From: Cryptomeria japonica
Taxonomy: Eukaryota > Streptophyta > Pinopsida > Cupressales > Cupressaceae
Length of the DNA: 64,000 nucleotides
NCBI RefSeq assembly: GCF_030272615.1
Contig: NC_081411.1
Location: 180,070,977 to 180,134,976 of the forward strand
Reading direction: 5' to 3'
The notes under the pieces were generated by a model. That model was given only the letters and a program-made list of their open reading frames with translations, had not been told where the DNA came from and did not search any database. Shown here piece after piece: positions 35,171 to 47,391 of the stretch (position 1 is its first letter; every line of letters begins with the position of its first letter). Both the position numbers and the translations under genes were made by a program.

Positions 35171-35312
35171 AAATTTATTGCATTTTTCCATATTTTGATT
35201 TTTTTTTGTTTTCACTTTTTTATGATGTTTAGGGATTTTTTTCTTTTTCCGATTTTACTAATTTCTTCAGGTCTTTATATCCTTTTTACTAATTTTCTCC
35301 AGGACTTTATAT

Positions 35313-38300
35313 CTCAAGCATATAATTTCTTGAGATGGATAGAATTGATAGGTTCATCAAACCAATCACCTTCAGGGGCAGACAACGTGTATGCTCTTGA
35401 GCCATATGCTACTACTATGACAAAAGGACCTAACCAATTTGGTTCAAATTTACCCTTCTTTTCTCAGTCTTGTTGATTTCTCAGATTCTCCCTTAGAACT
35501 ATATCTCCAATCTAAAAAATGTGTGCCTTAACTCTGTGATTATAACTTCTTGTCATTCTCTGTTGATATGCCTTCAAATGATCTATTGCATTTTGCCGAC
35601 ATTCCTAAATCAACTCAAGTTCTTGAAGTTGAGAGACTTGTTCTTCTTCTTTAGGTATAAGACCTTTCAAGGAAACTCATAGAGAAGGTATCTCTACTTC
35701 TACTGGTAATATGACTTCTGATCCATAGACTAAGCAATATGGAGTTACCCCCATTGGTGTGCAGATGCTGGTTCGGTATGCTGAAAGAGCAGGATTTAAC
35801 TGAATGTGCCAGTCTTTTCCATCTTCATTGACTATTTTCTTCAAGATTTTCAATATAGTCTTATCTGATGCCTCAACTTGGCCATTTCCCTGTGGATAAT
35901 ATGGTTTATAAAACCTATGTTGGATATGGAATCACTCACATAGTTCCTTCACATCTTGATTCTTAAATGGTCGTCCATTATTAGTGATAATGGTCATAGG
36001 GACTCCATAGTGACAGATTATATAATTCAAGATGAATGATGATATTTGTTTTCCTATCACTTTCGTCAAAGGTATTTCTTCAATCCATTTAGTGAAATAT
36101 TCAGTAGCAGTCAAAATGAACTTATGTCTATTAGAAGATGAAGGATTTATCTTACCTACCAAATCAAGGCCCCATTGAGAAAATGACCATGATCTTGCCA
36201 TATGATGCAATTCTTGTGCTGGTGCATGGATGATATTCCCATGGATCTGGCATTGTTTGTATTTCTTGGCATATGTGAATGAATCTCTCTCTATAGTAGG
36301 CCAATAGTAACCTATATGAAGACGTTTCTTAGCCAGTGTTAATCCACTTGATTGTGTGCCACAAATACCTGTGTGAACTTCATTAAGAAATTTCTCAGAT
36401 TCCTCTTGTTTAAGACATCTCAATAAAGTGTTATCTAGACCTCACCTATATAAGGTATCAATAATAATAGTATAGAGGGATGACTGATAGATAAAATTTC
36501 TTCTCTGATTGCGGGATTGGTCAGAAGGAAGGATATTCTCTTTTAAGTATTGATAAGTTTGGCCATATAAAGATTGATCGGTTCCAGATATATGGAAAAT
36601 CATGTGGGTATGCTGGGATTCAATGGTAGGTTTCAAGATATCTTCCACCAGGAATTCATAACATTGTTGATTCTCCTGATTCTGCAATAGAGATGCTATT
36701 GTAGTCATTGCATCTATTGCTTTATTCTCATTTCTTGGGATCTGAGTGAATGATACTTCTTCAAAGTGTTCTTTAAATTCTTCTACCAATTGTTTATAGG
36801 GCATGAGCTTGTCATCCTTAGTTTGATAATCATCATTTATTTGATTGATTATAAGTTGTGAATCACCATAAACATGTAATTCCTTAATGTTCCATTCAAT
36901 AGCCATTTTGATCCCAATAGTCAATGCTTCATATTCTACAATATTGTTTGTGCATGGAAACCTTAGTCTATATGATTTTGAAATTGTGTGTCCTTGAGGT
37001 GTGATGAACAAAATTCTTGCACCTGATCCATATTGTGTATAGAAACCATCAAAGTACAACTCCCAAAATTTTATACTTATTGTCAGAATGTCTACATCAG
37101 GAAATTCAATGTGCAATGGTATGTCATCTTGTAAGGGTGCTTCAGCTAATTGATCAACAAGGACCCATCCTTTGATAGCTTTTCGATCAACATATTCCAT
37201 ATCAAACTCACATAGTACCATAACCCATTTTGAGAGTCTGCCTGTCAAAGTTGACTTGATCAACAAATACTTTAGTGGACCTATTTTTGCTATCAGTTTC
37301 ACAAAATGAGTCAACATGTAATGTCGTAGTTTCTGAGTTGCAAATACAACTGCTAGGTATGTCTTCTCTACTAATATATAGTTCAATTCATAGCCTATAA
37401 GTATTCTACTGATGTAATAGAATGTTCTTTCTTTACCCCCTTCATCATGTTGTGCTAAAAGAGATCCTAATGATACATTTGTCGCTGAGATATAAAGTAA
37501 CAATAGTTTCCCTTTGATTGGTGATACAAGTACTCGAGGATTCATGAGATATTATTTGATTTGCATAAAAGCCTCTTCATACTTCTGATCCCATTTGAAT
37601 GGAACATTCTTATGTAAAAGATGAGTGAATGGATGACATCTACCTGCTAATTGAGAGATAAATCTTCTAATTGATTGCAATCTCCCTTGTAGAGAACACA
37701 ATTGACTTATGTTCCTAAGTGACTCCATTTCCATGATAGCTCTGACCTTTTCTGGATCTACTTCAATTCCCTGAGCTGATATAATGTACCCAAGAAGTTT
37801 TCTAGAGGTTACTCCAAATGCAAATTTCTTTGGATTCAATCTTAACTGATATTGTTCAAGCCTATCAAAGTTATTGCCCAAGATGTTCAAATGTCCTTTC
37901 CTTGTATGAGATTTTGCAACTATATCATCTACATAATCTTCCATAAATGTATGCATCATATCATGAAAAATTGTTGTCATGGCTCTTTGATAAGTTGCTC
38001 CTACATTCTTAAGCCCAAATGGCATAACATTCTAGTAGTAAGTATCCCATGCACAGGTGAATGCTATCTTTTCTTGATCTTTAGGGGCAATTCTTATTTG
38101 ATTGTATCTTGAGAATTCATCCATTAATGAAAATATCTCATGTCTTGCTGACAAGTCCACAATTATATCAATGTTGGGTAGTGGGAAATCATCTTTGGGA
38201 CATGCCTTGTTCAAATCTTTGAAATTAGTGCAGACTCTTATGCTTTTATCTGGCTTTGACACTGGCACAATGCTTGAAACCCATTCTGGATAGGCAACAG

Positions 38301-38730
38301 GTCTTATGAAACCCACATCCAATAGTTTATTTAGCTCAACTTTTACAAGGAGAGTGATGTGTGGATGAATCTTCCTTAGTTTTTGTTTAATTGGTTTTGA
38401 TTTTAGATCCACATTGAGATGATGCATGATAAGATCTGGATCAAGTCCTAGCATGTGTGCATAGGACCAAGCAAAATTTATCTGTCTTTGTCTGAATAAT
38501 TCTATGTAATCTTTCCTCTCTTCATCTGATAATGATGCAACAGGATGAAGTATCTTGGGATCCTTTGGTGTGCCAATGTTTATTGCTTCTGTTGGCTCTA
38601 TTAGAATAGAAGATCTCTCTTGAAAATATGCAGGGAGGATGCTAAAATTTCCATCTTCTGGTGCCTCAAAGAGGTTTTCATCGTCAGATACATCCTTTAT
38701 TTTTCCTCTCGATTGATCTAGTGTTGCCAT
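35313..38730 (-). pseudogene. Gypsy pol: reverse transcriptase, RNase H, integrase (decayed)
   Basis: It reads in one frame from 38730 to at least 35932. Visible RT blocks are VSKPDKSIRVCTNFKDLNK, FPLPNIDIIVDL, SLMDEFSRYNQI, MPFGLKNVGATYQRAM and the catalytic YVDD near 37930. RNase H follows (WELYFDGFYT, NNIVEYEAL, VYGDSQLI, NENKAIDAM). The integrase has WGLDLVGKI with its first Asp, and downstream a YYPQGNGQVEA block with the Glu. The usual ITDNG reads ITNNG, so the second catalytic Asp is lost. In the zinc-binding part a His is Gln (CGTQSSG) and a Cys is Tyr (KKYKQCQ). Stops are TAG 38032, TAA 37552, TGA 36442 and TGA 35932. The C-terminal GPF module (KFEPNWLGPFVI) ends near 35313. Confidence 0.9.
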
Positions 38731-38802
38731 GAAATGGTTTTCAACACTAGGTATTTTTCCTTGTTTTATTTCAATTTTGCAACTGGAAATTTAGGCATTC
38801 TC

Positions 38803-39970
38803 CTAACTGCAAGAAACGTTACTTGATTCCACGATGGAAGATATCTTAGGTGTTATGGTTTTGATAACATTAAGATATACAACTAAGTCATGGTCATTGG
38901 AAAAGACATCCAATTCAAGGTTTTCTAGGTTATCCCAATCAATTAGTTCTGGATGAAGAAGGGGTAAGTCATAGTCATCGTCATTGTTAGGTGCTTCAAG
39001 GTTCATGACATAATAGTCATAATTTGGTGTAGAGTAGGTAATGTCATGGATAGAATGCTCTTGAGGATAGTCTCTCCCAAGTGTTCTCCAATCAGTTCTA
39101 ACAAAATTAGTATTGGTATTTTGTGGTTCACAATAAAGTGACTCTTCATCTAATGTTTGTCCCTCAAACGAATGGATTATATCAACACATACATCTTTAA
39201 CACTGCAAGGTCCTTCTTGATTAATTTCAATAGATTCATTTGTATTTTGAAGTTGACATACTTGTGTACATGACATAGAGGATTCTTTTTCTATCTTCCG
39301 TCTTCTTTCGAACTCAACTTCTTTTGGACTAATAGTCAATCCCGCTTGACTATCTATTAGTTCTTCCATACCTTGGTACGTCTTGCTCATCATTTGATAG
39401 AAATATGATATTTCTCGATACTTGATCAATAATTGTTTGTGTTTCTTGTGGTGTTACTTCTTGTTCTTTTTCATCCTCTTTCTTTTGTTATCTTGTATAT
39501 GCTTCTTTTCTCTGAATTCTGAGTTCTTCTTGTCTTCTTTCTAACTCTATCTTTTGTTTTGTGAAAGACAAGTCTTCATTTGTAATAGCTTCTTGCTCTT
39601 CATTCTTTTATGCACTTGATATACTAGATGATAAATTTGAAACCCATTCATATTCATTTGAATTTGTCTCTGAACCATTGTCTAGGATTACACCACTATA
39701 TCGTACAGGAATATTGTATGGTGCAAATAGTTCTTTGATTTTGGCCATTTCTTCTTTCACTGCTTATGGAATATCTTGCTTAGATTCAACACTTGTTTGT
39801 ATTTCTTGAACTTGTTTGCAAGATTCTTCTTCTCTTTTGATTGCAAGTTCTTCCTGTTGTTTCTCATGTTCTTCTTGTTTGTGTTTATTGGCTACTATTT
39901 TTGCTACTCAGTGTAGCTTTTCTTGCCATGGTTCTTCTTTAGGGATTGCTTTCTTTGTCCACTTTGGCTA
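38803..39970 (-). pseudogene. Acidic spacer region between protease and RT
   Basis: A 208-codon acidic frame (38803-39429; DNLENLELDVFSNDHD and others) is in phase with pol. It is joined to it by TAG and TAA codons (near 38803 and 38791) that could derive from CAG and CAA. Upstream, 39430-39970 is Glu/Lys/Gln-rich (KREEESCKQVQE, QQEELAIKREE) with several stops and at least one frame change. Such a variable linker is common in long Tat-type elements. No enzyme motif is seen. Confidence 0.5.
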
Positions 39971-41110
39971 TTAATAATTATGTTGCTTTTGATTTGATTT
40001 TGGATATCCAAGTCTTGATTTATCTTCTTTAGATTGCGAGTGAGGATAAATAGGTTCAGAAATACCTTCTTGTCGCTTACCAATTGGTCCTTTTCCTTCA
40101 TATCGCATTTTTTGCACGATCTTATAACCATTGCCATATTGCTCTATGGGAATATTGACTTCTACAACTATTGCTATAGTTTCATTTTCATCTTTGTACA
40201 ACCAACCAAGAATGTCCCTGTCTTTAGTTTCTTTTGCAAGTGTTCCAGCTCTAACAAATGCTCCATCAAATATTTCTATTGGTTTTTCTGACATCCATGA
40301 TTGAACATTTGTAGGATTTCCATATGATTTAGGTGAAAGTGGCAAGCTATGTAAATAATATTTTCCTATTCCCTAATCATTTAATTTGAGCTTTTTCTCA
40401 AAGGTTTCCCATAATTTTTCTTGAATTTTTTTGGTGGGATAAACTGATTCTTTGTTATGTGGAACTATTGCATCTTGTGTTGGCTTTAGATTATTGCAAT
40501 ATTGGCTGGAGTATGCAATTATAGTGACTTCTTGTCCCTCATGAGGAAACTTTACACATTGGTGATATGTAGAAGGAACTGCTTGCATGTTGTGAATCCA
40601 TGGTCTTCCCAGAAGAATGTTATAAGATAGATTCAAATCTAAAACTTGACATAATGTAATCCTTTCCACGGGTCCTATTTTGATTGGTAACACCATAGTT
40701 CCTTTAGAAGAACGTTCTTCTTCATCATAATCCTTAATGGTTATTTTCTTCTTTGGATCTAATGCATTTTCTGAATATCCCAAAGCCTTTATTAAACTTA
40801 ATGCACAAATGTTTAAGCCAACTCCACCATCTATAAGTATGCATTTGACATGAGTTTTGTGAATGGTGACTTCAACATGTAAGGGAGAATTGTGAGGATG
40901 TTGCAAGGATGCGTCATCATTTTCGGAAAATGATAAGCAATGAGGGGCTATAAGATGTGCCACCATTTTTTGGAACTGTTCTACATCCAGGTCTTTTGAA
41001 ACTGTTATTTCCATTAGAGCTTTTTTCAAGATTTCCTTATGCATAGCCTGTGAAACCTTGAGAAGCTCTAAAATTGATATTTGAGCAGGTATTCTTTTCA
41101 ATTGATCCAC
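39971..41110 (-). pseudogene. Gypsy aspartic protease region
   Basis: One frame, interrupted by TAG at 40373, covers 41110-39971. The protease core reads HVKCILIDGGVGLNICAL, followed by NILLGRPWIHNM. The gypsy active site is normally D(S/N)G(A/S), here DGG, so the catalytic Asp is kept but the neighbouring residue is unusual. Upstream lies a helical segment (LLKVSQAMHKEILKKAL); downstream a segment with FDGAFVRAGTLAKE and GWLYKDENE. A TGA at about 41111-41125 separates it from the gag knuckle. Confidence 0.8.
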
Positions 41111-41122
41111 TAAGTTATATTG

Positions 41123-42879
41123 TCATGAAGTGGATGTTGATTCATTTGTTATACCTGAAAATGTAACCTTCGCTTTGCTTCTTGTAATGACGTTGATTGG
41201 TTCTGAAGGTGTGTTATCTTTAACGATGATGACATTTACCACATCATCATACATATAAGTGTAGTTCACTTTGGATTTGCCTTTGTCATCTTTTGATTTA
41301 GATTGTTCACCTTTTTCATAATTTGGAAGCGGGGTCTTGAAGGCTAGATGTGATTCGTTTGTCTTATGACTATCCACGTTGATAGTTCCATTATCGATTA
41401 AATCTTGGATAAGGTGCTTCAATCTTTGACAATAATTAGTTTGGTGTCCTTTATTTCGATGGTAATTGCAAAAACGATTGTCGTTCCACCAATTAGGTTT
41501 GAATTGTGGTTCATAACTTCTTGCTTGTGGTAAAGTAATTAGTTTATTCGCAAGAAGAGTTTTCAAAGCTGATTCCTGCGAGGATTGGAGAAGAAAGACT
41601 TGGATTTACTATTTTCCTGATTGTTATTATTTGGGTTTTGACTTGATAGATTAAAGATTGGTTGTTGTTTTGTAGCATTATTGTCGTCATTTCCTCCATT
41701 GATGACATTCCTATTCTTCGACCAGAATTTAGGTTTGTCATTGTTGTTGTTGTTGTTGTTGTTGTGATTGTTATTGTAGGAATTATTGTAAAGCTTTAGC
41801 TCTCCTTTGCTTACCATTGCGTCTTCTATTTTTAGACCATTTTCACTCATCTTGGCAAAAGAAGGAGGACATTGCATTTTTAAATGATAACTCATTTCAC
41901 TGATAAGATTATCAATGAGTATGTCCATTTTCTCTTGATTAGGTACATCTCTTTGATACCTATTAAACATTCATTTCCATCGCTATAAGAAAATCATAAA
42001 AGATTCACCATTCTTTTACTTAACATTGCATAAATCCAACATTGTTATCTCATTTCTTACATTGTAGGAGTATTGTGAAATAAATCTATTCACAAGTTCT
42101 TCAAAAGGTTTGATTCTAGATGGTAGTCTTGAGAACCATTCCATTGATTGCCCATTTAAACTCCTAGGGAATAGATGCATTAGGTAAGTTTCGTCGTGTG
42201 CAAATTTCATATTCATAGTACAAAATTCCCTAATGTGATCTTGAGGATTAGATTTCTCATCGTATTTATCATATTTAGGGATTTCACAATGTTGTGGAAA
42301 TGATATCATATTTAAACTTTTGTCAAAAGGATACAGGCAGATATCTTCCAATGAATACTTCTTGGAACTCATTCCATTTTGCATATCTTGTATTTGTTGT
42401 TGTAGGGTTTGCATTTGTTGAGTGAGATTTAACAAGGGATTATCCATGCAGATTTTCCTTGTAGCTTCATAAGTTCTTCTATCACTAAGCTCTCTTCTTG
42501 TATCATCATGATCTTTTTTTGTTTTATCTCCCCTTGTTTCCTCATAGCTTTCTTTATTTATATCCTCGTTATTTGGATCATCTGTGTTTTGATTATCACT
42601 CATCTCTACATCTTGTTTCAAGCCTTCTATGTAAAAGTCTTGTAGCAATTTAGCCCCTGATTTTGGCAACATTAAAAGATATTTTTCTTTTTGTTTAACT
42701 AATAACTTTTCCACCAATCTATCAAATTTGAAGTCTTGCTCAAGGTCTCTAATGGTGTTATTGACCGCTTCTTCATTAACAATTGTATATTCAAAAGTTT
42801 GGAACATTGAATTATCTTCTTCCATTTGTTTTTGTTGTTTTCTCAATTGCTCGTATTGAGCTCTAGTCCAAACTGGCAT
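41123..42879 (-). pseudogene. Gypsy gag with Tat-type CCHC-like knuckle
   Basis: The ATG is at 42877-42879. A coiled, charged N-terminus precedes the retrotrans_gag core (YLMHLFPRSLNGQSMEWF, PFEELVNRFISQYSYN, 42016-42300). In the short gap 42018-41971 three stops follow in frame, TAA, TAG and TGA, at places where QKNGESF, FLQRW and a basic residue would be expected, so each fits one C-to-T change. An Asn-rich linker (seven to eight GTT/ATT codons near 41740) and a frameshift near 41565 lead into the knuckle CNYHRNKGHQTNYC at about 41420-41470. Gag forms the particle and binds RNA (known). Confidence 0.85.
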
Positions 42880-42925
42880 GTGATTGCTTCAATTTTTTTT
42901 CAAGTTTTGACCTTCTAAAAACAAC

Positions 42926-43216
42926 TCAATAGGTGATTATTGGTTTAGGAAGGTATGCTTTGTTGATTTTACCATTGTTGTTGGTTCGTTGTGATAAAGC
43001 ATCTCTTTGTTGAAAAGCATCTCTTTGTTGAAAAGCATGTCCTTGCAAAATTTCTCTATCAAATTCTATCCCACAACCACGTAAATAGTAACGAAAACGG
43101 TTTAGGAATGTTCTATGTTTTAACAAGATCTTGCGATTGATATACAAGAATCTTATCCTCTTTTGAGTAGCTTTATAATTGGGATTTCTTTTCTTAAGGC
43201 GATATTTAAAAGTCAT
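42926..43216 (-). CDS. Small basic ORF upstream of gag, unknown
   Basis: 96 codons, strongly basic N-terminus (KYRLKKRNPNYKATQKRIRF). It then has a short tandem repeat FQQRDAFQQRDALSQR that reflects a duplicated 18-27-bp unit at about 42995-43040. It lies in the leader of the gypsy element in a frame different from gag. It may be a real accessory ORF or fortuitous. Confidence 0.3.
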   Translation of the reverse strand: MTFKYRLKKRNPNYKATQKRIRFLYINRKILLKHRTFLNRFRYYLRGCGIEFDREILQGHAFQQRDAFQQRDALSQRTNNNGKINKAYLPKPIITY

Positions 43217-43219
43217 ATA

Positions 43220-44727
43220 AGCATATGATAGTTTACAAGTTTGCTTGATTCCAATGTGAGTGCAATTCTGATTTTGATTTAATCTAGGTTCAAAATAGGA
43301 ACGATATATCCAAGATAATGAACAAAAGGTGGATTGATCAAGTTTCGTGATAGAGGATTTAATATATCCCGATGAGAAACTGATAATGATGTTGATTTTT
43401 GCATTTAAGATGGTTGAATCACTAGCTTGTTGAATGTTTTATGCTCATGGAAACCTTTTGGAAATAGCCTGTTGGATTGGTAACCTAGTTATCGAACTAG
43501 TTTGAAGATGTGTGATAGTTTAAAGACAAATCTACTCAAGAAGGGTTTTGATACTAACTTTGAAATTTTGGTTTGATATGCTTTGTCTTAGATGTGAGAA
43601 AGCATTTGTGCTAACTTTTGGTCAAAAGCGCTAACTTATGGGATGTAAATGCGCTACTCTATTGGTTGAAAGCACTGCTCTGACTGTGTTTTAAGGATTT
43701 TTCAATTTTTCTAGCAAGTTAGATTTTTGCTCATTTTTAGATGATGATTTTCTTCAATTTTTGACCATTCTGAATATGTTATAGACATAGAAGACACAAT
43801 GTTTGAAAAGAAAAATGCACAAGCAAACACAAAATCCTATGATAAGCTGAGACAATAATTGTTGAATCTCACATGGGGTTTCCCCCGAGGCTACGCTATT
43901 CAGAGCGAATCTTTAGATGCTTGACCCCACTGGCTCCACCCTGGACACTCACTTCTCTGGGGCGACCAAACACCAATTTCCATGAAAACTCCCCATGACA
44001 AACTTTATATCTCTACTAAGAATCGTATGTGTGTAAGCCGTTTCAGAGGTCCGACCTTCTATGCTAGCAATTAGAAGGATTTTGGCAACTAGTACAAGTG
44101 ATTTTTAGTAAAGGCTTCCGGTCATGTGGCTATACATGCGACAATTTTAGCTCTGCAAATACAAAAGGTTCCCAGCCTATAGAAGTTATGCTCCATAGGG
44201 TTTATGGGGAAACATAGTGTCGGTATGAACTTATCTGCACATGTTATTTGTGACTTTCATCACAAACATGATTTATTTAGAGTGGATCAGAATGACTTGG
44301 TATTAGCCCATTTCCACTTGGGTCGTTCTCCTCTCACTGAACCCCTCAAGGCAGCTCGGGAAGGCAGACCCTCTAAAGGTTACACATAAAAGAGAGTAGG
44401 TCTAGTTTTCTTATCATTGTATGAGGGTGGGAGCATATTTACCTACTACTTCATCAAGCACAAAAAACACAAGTTTATTTTAGCCCTCTACAATCTATGT
44501 GCAACTATTTTAAAGAAGTCACTCAAAATGCAAGTTGCATGTTGTCAATTTATCCCCCTAGTTAAGCTAAATGAGCAAGATATGATGTGTTACTTTCCAA
44601 AATAAAACTCCTAATTAACTACGCGAGGAAATGCATGAAATTTGTTTTAAAATAATCCCGCACACAGATATGTTATTAGTTTTAAATTTTCAGTTCTTGG
44701 ACATTCGGACCTACAGAAAAAGTTTGT
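43220..44727 (-). other. Leader region of the gypsy element
   Basis: Non-coding. It contains a first patch of AGCGCTAA-type repeats near 43600-43690 and a block around 44250-44460 that resembles the leader of the non-autonomous element (26955-27150). Confidence 0.55.
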
Positions 44728-45065
44728 TAGCTGCGAATAAATGCACTATCCTAGCAAATGCGTTGTTTTCCACCTCAAAAGTGTTGACCTAGGGGACAAA
44801 AGCATGAACGTAAGATACAAAAGTGCTACTCTGCGGACTAAAATGCGAGAATTCACAGACAAAAGCACTAACTGAAATGACAAATGCATTAATATTAGAC
44901 ACACAAGCGCTAATTTAAGGATTAAATGCGTTGATTTGCAAACAAAAGCACTAACCTAAATGCCAAATGCGCTAACCTATGAGAGAAAAGCGCTAATCTA
45001 TTAAATGAAATCGCTGTCAGAATTCACATAGGCGTGAATCTGAATTACAAATGCGTTAAACTTAT
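44728..45065. repeat. Leader minisatellite with AGCGCTAA core
   Basis: About eleven imperfect 25-30-bp repeats of the form ACAAAAGCGCTAACCTAAATG or AAATGCGTTAAC. It lies between the PBS and the rest of the leader. The core AGCGCT is palindromic. Confidence 0.7.
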
Positions 45066-45113
45066 GTTTGCGAGAACTAGACATGATATTAGAAAGATAT
45101 ATGTGAGGCTCTT

Positions 45114-45131
45114 GCCCCACGGTGGGCGCGA
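45114..45131 (-). promoter_or_regulatory. Primer binding site of the gypsy element, tRNA-Lys-like
   Basis: The minus strand reads TCGCGCCCACCGTGGGGC just after the LTR. It differs from the commonly seen TGGCGCCCACCGTGGGGC plant gypsy primer site at the second base. Confidence 0.7.
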
Positions 45132-45134
45132 AAA

Positions 45135-46325
45135 TGTGTCAACTTGAATTTCATCATCAGAATACTACCTGCAACATATTAGTTTCACAAAATACAAAGG
45201 AAATGCTACAGAAAAATCCAAACTCAACCAATGAAACTACATGAAATTGATATTAAAATAAAAATCATATTACCTTCATGATTTAAGTTTCATTGTGTCC
45301 TAACTCCACTATTCCCATTTGTAGATGATTTGCTCTCAAACAAGCACTTGTAGCTTCCAAGATGACATATGAAGAATGAACTGATAATTGATAGTTAACT
45401 GATACTATGATATGCAATGCAAATGATTTAAAAAGTAAATGATTATGTTAAATGAGAAATGCTAAATTGCCAATTGCTTCAAGATAAAACTCACAGATGC
45501 ATAAGTTTTACTCAAATTGTTAACTTGAAGACTAACTCTTTCTCAACTCAAACTCCTACTTTTATAGACTTTTGAGAGGATAAGATGATGTGTTTGAGAT
45601 CAATGGTCATGATCAGATCTGCAAATTTGGATGGCTGTGAACAAAGGTGAAGGTTGAGAGAAAGGGGGAAGGAGAAGTCAAGTGTCACTCATCTCACCTT
45701 GACTGGGTTGCGGATTGAGGGAATCTAGGGATGGTTGGAGAAGATTTAGGCATGAGAGGACAAATGAACTCAAGTCCTTCCTAAGATATAGGGATGTTGG
45801 AGAGAATATAGAAGAAGGTTAGGATATATGTGTCCCTACACAATATTTCATTTAATTTGGAAATTGGAGATAAGTGGCTAATAAATGTTTTATTTATTTT
45901 AATTTTGTTGAATTAATTTAGCCACATGATGGAGGAGTTGGCAAAGGAAAGATGAAGTGGAGATGGAAGGTGAGTTGAAAAAGAGATTAAATAATTGAAG
46001 AAATTATTTAATATTTGAGACTATAGGATAGAATAATAACCATTAAATATTAGATATTTAATTGATTGATTAGAGGAATAATTAAATATTAGATATTTAA
46101 TTGATTGATTAGAGGAATAATTAAATATTAGATATTGAATTAATCGATTAGAAGAAAAGGATAAATGAATTAATTAATAAAATATTTCAATTAAATTAGT
46201 TAATAGAAGAACATGAAATGAATTAAATAAATTAATCTTTTCAAATTAAATATTTAATAGAAGAATAATTATTAAATAAATATAATATGTATTTAATTGC
46301 TCATAGCCATTTTTATGTGTATACA
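45135..46325 (-). repeat. 5' LTR of the gypsy element
   Basis: 1,191 bp, plus-strand start TGTGTCAACTTGAATTTC, end TTTATGTGTATACA. Paired with 31469-32661; visible differences are mainly G/A and C/T. Followed by ACAAT. Confidence 0.9.
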
Positions 46326-46330
46326 ACAAT

Positions 46331-47121
46331 AAAGGATACTATTGCATCGACAACATTGCTAATCCATAACTATAACAAGGTGCCATGGTAGCATAGTCAT
46401 TACCAATAACAAGCAAACAATTAATCTCTAGACCAATAAAACATATTTTGTTAACTTCTTGTGTACTTCATTAGCTTATGCCTATGAGTCACTTCATTGG
46501 CATCTCCTTGAACTACTTCATCAACATTTGTTGGTGAGTCTTCATTAACAAATGACTTCTCTAACAATTATAATCTTCGTTAGCAACTATAACAACTTTA
46601 ACAGCAACTATATCTATAGTAACTTAAAAAAAAATATTTGACTAGAATTTGTTGCTAAAATTATTTCATAATTCTTTTTATTAACAACATGATGATTGAT
46701 TTGGAACTCATTGATTTGTAGATCAATATGTTCGAATTAGATCTCTTTTTTATTTTTAATATGTCTAATTAAATCAACAACCACATTATTCTTCAAACCC
46801 ATTCCCAACAAAAATACCTCTTTAACCCATATAATAAATAACCAAATAAACCAACCAAATATCTGAAAACAACATTCATTGTTTTTAACAATGATACAAC
46901 TTAGGGTATGTGCATAGCGCCTGCAAGAAAGAAACATACGAACTGGGTTCTTGCGTCCGTCTTAAGGATATCCATAATCCTCACCTTTTGAGCCTAACTT
47001 ATTAGGTGTCGTTGCTTGAAGATATTTCAGAACATTACAAGCAAGTGCCACTAAACTACATGGTAGTGTTTCGCTAAGTTGGTGGCTTGATTGGTATGGG
47101 TGGGCGAGCTGGGAGTTTTCA
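46331..47121. other. Spacer upstream of the 47-kb exon
   Basis: AT-rich, no supported gene. Short repeated phrases such as TTAACAACTA and CAACTATA occur near 46560-46620. Confidence 0.4.
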
Positions 47122-47250
47122 TATCAAAAGGGTAGCCATTCTTTACACTATTATTTTTCCTGTATGCATACCGCATATTACGAGTGTATCAAAAGGGTAG
47201 CCATTCTTTAAACTATTATTTTTCCTGTATGCATGGCGCATATTACGAGT
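47122..47250 (+). repeat. 65-bp tandem duplication upstream of the exon
   Basis: Two copies starting at 47122 and 47187 of TATCAAAAGGGTAGCCATTC, then TTTTTCCTGTATGCAT and CGCATATTACGAGT. It lies 140 bp upstream of the ATG at 47392, so it would fall in the promoter or 5' untranslated part if that exon is expressed. Confidence 0.85.
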
Positions 47251-47391
47251 CTTACCTTCACAATAATGACTATGGGTGTTATGACCTCTTCATGTTCCGT
47301 GCGCACTCTAGCGACATGCAACAAACTGGATGGTGTGAATAGGTTCATGAAGAATCACTTGTGATTGATTGATTGCAGGGACATAGCAATG

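Larger units (their letters stand above)
31469..46325 (-). mobile_element. Full-length Ty3/gypsy retrotransposon, Tat-like, 14.9 kb
   Basis: Both LTRs, a 5-bp target duplication (ACAAT), a PBS resembling the tRNA-Lys type and a polypurine tract are present. Coding order on the minus strand is gag, aspartic protease, an acidic spacer, RT, RNase H, integrase: the gypsy order (integrase last). The RNase H with FDGFYTQYGSGARILF and CTNNIVEYEAL, and the CNYHRNKGHQTNYC knuckle, resemble the Tat/Ogre group (known features; assignment by eye). A 2.6-kb 3' untranslated region and a 2-kb leader make it long. Many stops and at least one frameshift show that it is dead. Confidence 0.9.
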
